From contig USIN01000055.1 in NCBI GenBank assembly GCA_900554715.1, forward strand, positions 1 through 9,656: 9,656 nucleotides of DNA, given 5' to 3'. A program made the position numbers and the translations under genes. Positions 4,910 to 9,656 of the stretch are shown piece after piece. The first letter of the stretch is position 1; each line of letters opens with the position of its first letter. The notes beneath the pieces are model-generated. The model was not told the origin of the DNA and ran no database searches. It saw nothing but the letters and a program-made list of their open reading frames with translations. This DNA comes from an uncultured Bacteroidales bacterium. Its GTDB lineage: Bacteria; Bacteroidota; Bacteroidia; Bacteroidales; Muribaculaceae.

Positions 4910-6100
4910 TTACAGATCCTCTTCAATCGAGAAATCGTCGGGCAGAGTGTCGTCAAAGAGCTTGTCGTCGTTGACAGCAGCTGTCTCGGCGGTATCGTCT
5001 GATTTCTTGTCGGCAGTCTTTTTGGCGGCTGCCGCTTTGGCGGGAGCTTCGCCGTCGTCGGCGCGCAGGGCCGCCATGATTTTTTCCTCGAGTTCTTCGG
5101 CGAGCTCGGGATTATCCTGGATGACGCGCTTGGCGGCGTCGCGTCCCTGGGCGATTTTCGTGCCGTTGTAGCTGAACCACGAGCCGCTTTTGGTGATTAC
5201 GTCATAGTCGACGCCGAGGTCGATAATCTCACCGGCCTTTGAGATGCCTTCGCCGAACATGATGTCGAATTCGGCGCGGCGGAAGGGGGGTGCGACCTTG
5301 TTTTTGACTACTTTGACGATGGCGCGTTTGCCGAGAACATCGTCGCCGTCTTTGATTGACGCGCGCGAACGTATGTCGATGCGCACCGAGGCGTAGAATT
5401 TGAGCGCGTTGCCGCCGGTTGTCGTTTCGGTCGGGCCGAACATCTGACCGATCTTCTCACGCAGCTGGTTGATGAAGATACAGGTCGTGTTGGTTCGGGC
5501 GATGGTGCCTGTGAGCTTGCGCATGGCCTGCGACATCAGTCGTGCCTGAAGGCCCATGTTGCGGTCACCCATCTCGCCCTCGATCTCGCTCTTGGGTGTC
5601 AGCGCGGCGACAGAGTCGATGACGATGATGTCGATGGCCGACGAGCGGATGAGCTGTTCGGCGATTTCGAGAGCCTGCTCGCCGTTGTCGGGCTGGGCTA
5701 TGAGCAGGTTGTTGATGTCGACGCCGAGATTGCGGGCATAGAAGCGGTCGAAGGCGTGTTCGGCGTCAATCATGGCTGCGATGCCGCCGCGTTTCTGTGC
5801 TTCGGCGATGGCGTGTATGGCGAGTGTGGTCTTGCCTGATGACTCCGGACCGTAGATCTCGATGATGCGGCCGCGTGGATAACCTCCGACGCCGAGGGCA
5901 TAGTTGAGGCCGATAGAGCCTGAGGGTATCACCTCGACGTCTTCGATGACGTCGTCGCCGAGTTTCATCACGGCGCCGCGGCCGAATGATTTCTCGATGC
6001 GGCCCATGGCCTGGGCGAGGGCGTCGAGGCGCGCTGCCTGAGGGTCGTCGGCCGCCGTTTTCTTGGCTGCCGTCTTTTTGGTCTTTTCTGTCTTTTCCAT
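4910..6100 (-). CDS. recA: Recombinase RecA
   Basis: RecA forms ATP-dependent filaments on single-stranded DNA, drives strand exchange and, where SOS exists, activates LexA-type self-cleavage. The 396-residue protein shows the Walker A motif GPESSGKT (84-91), the catalytic Glu in IDAEHAFD (E114), Walker B IDIIVIDS (156-163), the NQLREKIGQMFG region with the ATP-sensing Gln (212), and loop L2 TETTTGGNALKFYAS (224-238). The core is complete. The protein is about 50 residues longer than typical RecA (around 345-350): it has a Lys/Ala-rich N-terminal lead (residues 2-18) and a long C-terminal tail (346-396) that begins AKAAAAKKTADKK and ends in a strongly acidic stretch. A minus-strand TATCTTTG (6155-6148) lies about 48 bp upstream of the ATG and is a likely -7 box. 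I saw no clear SOS operator. The gene is monocistronic, ended by the terminator at 4842-4888. Confidence 0.98.
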   Translation of the reverse strand: MEKTEKTKKTAAKKTAADDPQAARLDALAQAMGRIEKSFGRGAVMKLGDDVIEDVEVIPSGSIGLNYALGVGGYPRGRIIEIYGPESSGKTTLAIHAIAEAQKRGGIAAMIDAEHAFDRFYARNLGVDINNLLIAQPDNGEQALEIAEQLIRSSAIDIIVIDSVAALTPKSEIEGEMGDRNMGLQARLMSQAMRKLTGTIARTNTTCIFINQLREKIGQMFGPTETTTGGNALKFYASVRIDIRSRASIKDGDDVLGKRAIVKVVKNKVAPPFRRAEFDIMFGEGISKAGEIIDLGVDYDVITKSGSWFSYNGTKIAQGRDAAKRVIQDNPELAEELEEKIMAALRADDGEAPAKAAAAKKTADKKSDDTAETAAVNDDKLFDDTLPDDFSIEEDL

Positions 6101-6147
6101 TATATCGTTTTTTATGTTTGTTTTCGGTGTTGTTTCAACTTACACTG

Positions 6148-6155
6148 CAAAGATA
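6148..6155 (-). promoter_or_regulatory. Candidate -7 element of recA
   Basis: TATCTTTG read on the minus strand fits TAnnTTTG and is identical to the -7 box of the operon promoter at 9051-9058. The implied start near 6141 gives a leader of about 40 nt. The -33 position has no TTG, so the promoter may be weak or may need an activator. Confidence 0.45.
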
Positions 6156-6375
6156 ATGCCGAATGTGTGCATATTTATCGCATAGTATAGTTAAATAATA
6201 TTTAGAGTAATTTGGCTATATATCGTTGTACCAGTCTGTTAAATGAAAAATTGCCTCTCGGAGCAAATTTTTTTATTTCTCGTGCGAACCATTTCGCCCG
6301 GCAACGGTTTTAATAGTACATAGCAAAATTACTTTTTCCATTGCAAGAAATGTGATAATGATTGGTTTATTATCT

Positions 6376-6408
6376 AATGTGGAGATACCGTGACGGCATC
6401 TCCACATT
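6376..6408 (-). terminator. Hairpin at the 3' end of the GTPase operon
   Basis: AATGTGGAGAT (6376-6386) and ATCTCCACATT (6398-6408) form a perfect 11-bp stem, with an additional CCG/CGG pairing inside. It lies 15 bp past the stop of the last gene. The sequence that follows on the minus strand (AGATAATAAACC) is poor in T, so it may be a 3'-end stabiliser instead of an efficient intrinsic terminator. Confidence 0.55.
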
Positions 6409-6423
6409 TGGTTTATAACCGTT

Positions 6424-6834
6424 TCATTTTTTATCGTCTGGAATGACGTTGCCGGTGATTTTAAGAGTCACGCGTTTTGCCGAAGGAGCGTTGGTGCGTA
6501 TTTTTATATCTTTTGAGATATATCCGCGCTGGCCCTCGGTGAGGAACGTGACTTTTATCTTGCCCCGTTTGCCGGGTTTGACCGGTGCGGCGTCGAATTT
6601 CGGACGTGTGCAGCCACAGTCGGCCTTGGCCGAGATTATCATCAGCGGGGCGTCGCCGGTGTTTGTAAACTCAAATTCGTGGACGACCATGCATTTCGAG
6701 GCCTTGACCGTACCGAAATCGTAGACTTTGTCACGGAATTCGATGGCGGCTTTGCCCTTCGGGTCTTTCTTTGCTGCCGCAGGCAGAGCGAGAATGGCCG
6801 CGAGGGCCATTATAATCAATATTTTAAGTTTCAT
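6424..6834 (-). CDS. Short DUF1573 secreted/periplasmic protein
   Basis: This 136-residue protein has a signal peptide (MKLKILIIMALAAILALPAA, cleavage near AAA-KK at 20-22) and a single DUF1573 domain, an Ig-like beta fold common in Bacteroidetes. Typical marks are YDFGTVKAS (38-46), FTNTGDAPLMI (56-66) and the paired-Cys motif DCGCT (72-76). The function of DUF1573 is not established; periplasmic location is inferred from the signal peptide, and no lipobox is present. The start ATG (6834-6832) overlaps the GTPase stop as ATGA, which indicates translational coupling. Codon use is high-GC like recA. It is a paralogue of the longer DUF1573 gene at the head of the same operon. Confidence 0.87.
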   Translation of the reverse strand: MKLKILIIMALAAILALPAAAKKDPKGKAAIEFRDKVYDFGTVKASKCMVVHEFEFTNTGDAPLMIISAKADCGCTRPKFDAAPVKPGKRGKIKVTFLTEGQRGYISKDIKIRTNAPSAKRVTLKITGNVIPDDKK

Positions 6835-7952
6835 TTTGTCAGACCGTTGAATGTGTGGTTAAAATAATAGTCGAGCACGTCGCGGGCGGCGATGAACGAG
6901 CTGCGGCGGTTGGCGAGCACCTCGGCCTCGTTTTCGCGCAGCAGAGCGGCGACCGCCGGATTGTTGTAGAAATTGGCGCGCAGACGCTCGTCGATTGACT
7001 CGTACATCCAGTAGCGGGCCTGTTCGCGCCGTTTGGCGTCGAAATAGCCGTTGGCCTTGACGAAATCGAAGTAGCGGTCGATCATATCCCACACTTCGGC
7101 GATGCCGAGTTCGTAGTAGCCTGAATAGGTCAGCACCTCGGGCGACCAGCCCGATGCTGTCGGCGGGAAGAGGTGAAGGGCGCTGCGGAATTGTGCCTGG
7201 GCGAGCTGTGCCGGACCGACATTGTCGCCGTCGGCCTTGTTGATGACGATGCCGTCGGCCATCTCCATGATACCGCGTTTGATGCCTTGCAACTCATCTC
7301 CCGTACCGGCCAACTGGATGAGCAGGAAGAAGTCTACCATGGAATGACAGGCCGTTTCGCTCTGTCCCACACCCACCGTCTCCACGAAAATCTTGTCGAA
7401 ACCGGCAGCCTCGCATAGGATGATCGTCTCACGCGTCTTGCGGGCTACGCCGCCTAACGAACCGGCCGAGGGACTGGGACGGATAAAAGAGTCGGGATGC
7501 ACGGCCAGTTTCTCCATACGGGTCTTGTCGCCCAAAATACTCCCTTTGCTCCGCTCGCTGCTCGGGTCGATGGCCAGCACGGCCAATTTGCCTCCGTACT
7601 CCTGCAACACATGGATGCCGAATACGTCAATGCTTGTACTTTTCCCGGCACCGGGCACCCCGCTGATGCCCACGCGAATGGAACGCCCGGCATGGGGCAG
7701 GCATTTTTCTATCACTTCCTGCGCCACGGCCTGATGGGCGGGGTTCGTACTTTCTACCAACGTCACGGCCCGTCCGAGTATCGTCACGTCCCCTTTCAGG
7801 ATGCCTTCCACATAATCCCCTGCCGACATCTGCCGATGCCGGTACCGGCCGCGCCTCAGGTACGGGTTCACAATCGAAGGTTGGGCTACGCCGCTGTTCA
7901 CGGTCAGTCCCTTATATTCCGCACTGTTCTCAGGATGTTCCATAGCCGTCAT
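6831..7952 (-). CDS. ArgK/MeaB-type P-loop GTPase (methylmalonyl-CoA mutase accessory protein)
   Basis: The 373-residue G3E-family GTPase is of the type that loads and protects adenosylcobalamin in methylmalonyl-CoA mutase (MeaB/MMAA); older annotation calls it ArgK, LAO/AO transport ATPase. Seen in order: Walker A GVPGAGKST (98-106), AIDPSS (127-132), SKGSILGDKTRM (135-146), RPSPSAGSLGGVA (158-170), ETVGVGQSE (191-199) and the guanine-specificity motif NKAD (238-241). Length is normal for Bacteroidales homologues. The ATG at 7952-7950 lies 2 bp after the upstream stop; a second Met at codon 4 is also possible. The mutase genes are not in the window. Codon use is mosaic: roughly residues 1-220 use CGG/CGT, GGG/GGA, TTG, AAA and CAT; residues after about 230 use CGC, GGC and CTC/CTG. 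The frame is intact across the change. Recombination or an assembly join inside the gene is suspected. Confidence 0.92.
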   Translation of the reverse strand: MTAMEHPENSAEYKGLTVNSGVAQPSIVNPYLRRGRYRHRQMSAGDYVEGILKGDVTILGRAVTLVESTNPAHQAVAQEVIEKCLPHAGRSIRVGISGVPGAGKSTSIDVFGIHVLQEYGGKLAVLAIDPSSERSKGSILGDKTRMEKLAVHPDSFIRPSPSAGSLGGVARKTRETIILCEAAGFDKIFVETVGVGQSETACHSMVDFFLLIQLAGTGDELQGIKRGIMEMADGIVINKADGDNVGPAQLAQAQFRSALHLFPPTASGWSPEVLTYSGYYELGIAEVWDMIDRYFDFVKANGYFDAKRREQARYWMYESIDERLRANFYNNPAVAALLRENEAEVLANRRSSFIAARDVLDYYFNHTFNGLTK

Positions 7953-7954
7953 CT

Positions 7955-9028
7955 TTATTGCTTCACGTTTACGGTAATAATCTCTTTCGAGCGGGCAGGG
8001 TCGTTCGTAATCAACAACACGCGCGGGCTGCTCTTCACTTTATTCAGATATTTAGCCAACACCTTGACTTTCAGCTTCGCCGTCTCGCCCGGCTCGATAT
8101 TCCGGTCGCTCAACCCCACAGCCAAAGCTTTATTGAAGACTTGCAAAGTCCGGATTTCGAGCGTACGCTTGCCCTTATTGCTCACAAGGACTGTCATCGA
8201 CTTCTTACGCTTGCGTCCCAGTTCGCCCATGTCCAATGTGTCGGCGGAAAGCTCCATGTGAGGTGCCTGTTCCCTGTCTTTCGCCGACAAAGACGAAAAG
8301 TCGGGCAACAACACGGAAGAAACCGTAATCTCATTGTCTTCCGACACCTTGTCGCCCACCTTACGGGCCAAGTAGATGGAAGTCTGCGTCAACCCCATCT
8401 GGTGCAACTTCTCACTGTCCAACGTGAGCATGATCTTACCGATACGCCCGCCACTCAACGTCTCCGGGAAATACTGTGCCGAAAGATAAGGCGGCAAGTG
8501 CATCAGATAAGGCTTGTAACTCTTCCGCCCCATATTGACGATTTGCAGTTCCACCATCGGATGATCTCCGCGATTCACATTGTCAAATTCTATATTATTG
8601 ATATTCAATCGCACATTCCCCAAATCGATGGGAAAAGAACCTGAATAGTCGGACAGCTTAGACACCACGCGCCCTTGTATATGCAAATAAACCGGCTCGT
8701 CCGAAGCATTGGTGTACACCCCAAGGTCTTTCTGGAAAACGCCCAGCATCTTGGCGTCATATATCGCTGTGATCGTACCTTCCGCTCCGGGGGCTATCAG
8801 CTCGTGCGTCCAGTCTACGGCCGTACAGCCGCATGAAGGGATGACTTCCGTGATACTCAACGGGTCAGTCCCCGTGTTGCGCAACGTAAAGTTTACTTTA
8901 GAAGGCAGTTGAAACATAATCTCACCCATGTTGGCCACATCGCGGTCTACGGCAAGCCGGGGTTGTGCCCACACAACTCCCGCCAGTATCATTCCCCAAA
9001 CGCTCAGGAAGGTTCTTTTTACAGACAT
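7955..9028 (-). CDS. Long DUF1573 secreted/periplasmic protein, first gene of the operon
   Basis: The 357-residue protein begins MSVKRTFLSVWGMILAG, a signal peptide with probable cleavage after VVWA or AQ near residue 21-22. A DUF1573 domain follows: NMGEIMF (33-39), FTLRNTGTDPLSITEV (47-62) and the paired-Cys motif SCGCT (65-69), then YTNASDEPVY. The remaining part looks like further Ig-like beta domains; VLVSNKGKRTLEIRTLQVFN and RVLLITNDP resemble a second and third copy of the same fold without the Cys pair. The ATG at 9028 is preferred over an in-frame ATG at 9073, because the earlier one would place the -7 promoter box (9058-9051) inside the gene and lacks the family N-terminus. The stop is 2 bp from the GTPase start. 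Function is unknown. Base composition is lower in GC than the genes to the left. Confidence 0.87.
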   Translation of the reverse strand: MSVKRTFLSVWGMILAGVVWAQPRLAVDRDVANMGEIMFQLPSKVNFTLRNTGTDPLSITEVIPSCGCTAVDWTHELIAPGAEGTITAIYDAKMLGVFQKDLGVYTNASDEPVYLHIQGRVVSKLSDYSGSFPIDLGNVRLNINNIEFDNVNRGDHPMVELQIVNMGRKSYKPYLMHLPPYLSAQYFPETLSGGRIGKIMLTLDSEKLHQMGLTQTSIYLARKVGDKVSEDNEITVSSVLLPDFSSLSAKDREQAPHMELSADTLDMGELGRKRKKSMTVLVSNKGKRTLEIRTLQVFNKALAVGLSDRNIEPGETAKLKVKVLAKYLNKVKSSPRVLLITNDPARSKEIITVNVKQ

Positions 9029-9050
9029 ATTCGTACTTTCATTTTGAGAC

Positions 9051-9080
9051 AAAGATAAGAAAAACGGCCCCATCCCACAA
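9051..9080 (-). promoter_or_regulatory. Promoter of the DUF1573-GTPase operon
   Basis: On the minus strand TTG (9080-9078) and TATCTTTG (9058-9051) are separated by 19 bp, a full match to the Bacteroidetes -33/-7 pattern. Transcription would start near 9044, giving a leader of roughly 16 nt before the ATG at 9028. The -33 element lies in the loop of the terminator hairpin of the preceding gene. Confidence 0.65.
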
Positions 9081-9095
9081 GGAAGGAACCGTTTT
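9061..9095 (-). terminator. Probable terminator after the DUF4837 gene
   Basis: AAAACGG (9061-9067) pairs with CCGTTTT (9089-9095) over 7 bp, with imperfect inner pairing between the CCTTCC and GGGATGG segments of the minus strand. On the minus strand the T-run is short (TTTTCTT); on the plus strand seven T residues follow. It overlaps the promoter of the next operon. Confidence 0.45.
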
Positions 9096-9097
9096 TT

Positions 9098-9656
9098 TCA
9101 AGGTTTCACCGGAGCTAACGTACGCAAGGCGGCTTCCATGCGGCGCACCAGGTCGCGTTTGTTCGTATCGGGCGAATAAATAAACCCTTCCGTCACCAAC
9201 AAACGCCCCTGCGCAGAGTCGGGATATGCCAACGACACGAAAGGACCGCCGAGCGCCCCTTTGCGCATCTCCCACAGACCGCGCATCTCATATACCTGAC
9301 GCCCGTCGGCCAACTGAACCGATCGCTGCACCACCAACGGTTCGCCGTTTTCACGTGTGGTGGTCATCCAGTTCTCGGGTGTCGAACCGGGAATATTCCG
9401 TTTCATGACCGAATCACGCAGTTCTACCCACCGTTTGGTCAACAACATGCTGCTGTCTGCTAACGGAAGACTGTAGCACACATAGTTCATGTCTTGTGTC
9501 TGACGGTCTGACGAAGCCCAGATAAACTGTTCCCCCTTTTTGACCTTAGCGATATCTGCCGGCACCTTCACCGTATAGCCGAAAAGTTCCCGCGACGCGT
9601 CGTCCACAATCTTGCTGTACTTTTTCTTCAAACGCGCTGCTTCCCACTGCATTTCC
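9098..9656 (-). CDS. DUF4837 family protein, N-terminus beyond the window edge
   Basis: About 185 C-terminal residues are visible; the frame continues past base 9656, so the Met at 9652 is probably internal. Recognisable family segments are FGYTVKVPADIAKVKKGEQF, DSVMKRNIPGSTPENWM, YEMRGLWEMRKGALGGPFVS and DLVRRMEAALRTL near the end, all matching my recollection of the Bacteroidetes DUF4837 lipoproteins, which normally carry an N-terminal lipoprotein signal. Function is unknown. It ends in TGA at 9100-9098, and the terminator hairpin begins 2 bp further on. It precedes the DUF1573-GTPase operon on the same strand but is separated from it by the terminator and a promoter. Confidence 0.82.
   Translation of the reverse strand, partial: EMQWEAARLKKKYSKIVDDASRELFGYTVKVPADIAKVKKGEQFIWASSDRQTQDMNYVCYSLPLADSSMLLTKRWVELRDSVMKRNIPGSTPENWMTTTRENGEPLVVQRSVQLADGRQVYEMRGLWEMRKGALGGPFVSLAYPDSAQGRLLVTEGFIYSPDTNKRDLVRRMEAALRTLAPVKP

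Larger units (their letters stand above)
6101..6423. other. AT-rich recA upstream region
   Basis: No gene is supported here. Minus-strand -7-like boxes occur at 6155-6148 (TATCTTTG) and 6331-6324 (TAATTTTG), neither with a consensus -33 TTG at 19-21 bp. A small hairpin, TTG(C)CTC-TCG-GAGCAA (6251-6266), is flanked by A5 on the left and T7 on the right, so it could act as a weak terminator in either direction. The long hairpin at 6376-6408 belongs to the 3' end of the neighbouring operon. Confidence 0.5.

Noticed and set aside
7497..8261. 254-codon rightward open frame across the GTPase and DUF1573 genes
   Set aside because: It is antisense to two genes with clear motifs, and its His/Arg-rich product has no recognisable domain.
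7958..8644. 228-codon rightward open frame antisense to the long DUF1573 gene
   Set aside because: Composition rich in His, Gln and Arg is typical of a shadow frame; the minus-strand gene has a signal peptide and domain motifs.
1..9656. CRISPR array, insertion sequence, tRNA, rRNA, toxin-antitoxin or defence genes
   Set aside because: None was seen on either strand: no spaced repeats, no transposase or integrase motifs, no cloverleaf sequence, and no known defence domains.

Overview
The window looks like chromosomal DNA from a member of the Bacteroidales, most likely a Muribaculaceae-like gut bacterium. The pointers are a surface lipoprotein signal of the Bacteroidetes type (Cys followed by K-D-Y-D-D-D), promoter-like boxes of the Bacteroidetes form TAnnTTTG, families that are largely Bacteroidetes-specific (an RsmI-like methyltransferase, a DUF4988-type lipoprotein, DUF1573, DUF4837), and high-GC coding sequence next to AT-rich spacers. 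The family assignment is an inference from protein memory, not from a search.

Layout from left to right. (1) 1-535, minus strand: the N-terminal 178 residues of an RsmI-like SAM-dependent methyltransferase, running off the left edge. A perfect 13-bp inverted repeat covers its start codon and a candidate -7 box. (2) 536-1047: about 500 bp without a convincing gene. It contains a good rightward promoter, a Rho-independent terminator at 933-970 and a long compound hairpin at 976-1023, directly ahead of a 77-residue helix-turn-helix gene (1048-1281). This could be a small RNA gene followed by the regulator, or an attenuated leader of the regulator. (3) 1282-1677: structured non-coding DNA, ending in a mini-ORF and a 15-bp direct repeat that abut the next start codon. 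(4) 1678-4668: a 996-residue predicted surface lipoprotein with a short coiled coil, a collagen-like Gly-X-Y stretch and a large beta-rich region. (5) 4669-4909: two strong, convergent terminators separated by a 7-bp tandem repeat. (6) 4910-6100, minus: recA with an unusually long charged C-terminal tail. (7) 6101-6423: recA upstream region. (8) 6424-9028, minus: a tight three-gene operon, in transcription order long DUF1573 protein, ArgK/MeaB-type G3E GTPase, short DUF1573 protein. (9) 9098-9656, minus: the C-terminal part of a DUF4837 protein that enters from the right edge.

The main point to check is inside the GTPase gene. Codon choice changes abruptly about two thirds of the way along, around 7230-7320, within a highly conserved motif. 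The C-terminal third uses CGC, GGC and CTC/CTG like the recA side. The N-terminal part and everything to its right use CGG/CGT, GGG/GGA, TTG and CAT, with lower GC in the upstream gene. The gene is either a real recombinant or the window joins two Bacteroidales genomes at a conserved sequence (assembly chimera). The operon structure on the right should be read with this in mind.

Functionally the window is mostly housekeeping (recA, rRNA-methyltransferase-like gene, GTPase chaperone). The accessory interest lies in the collagen-like surface lipoprotein and in the regulatory DNA around it and around the small HTH gene. I did not find a defence system, mobile element, CRISPR array, tRNA or rRNA.
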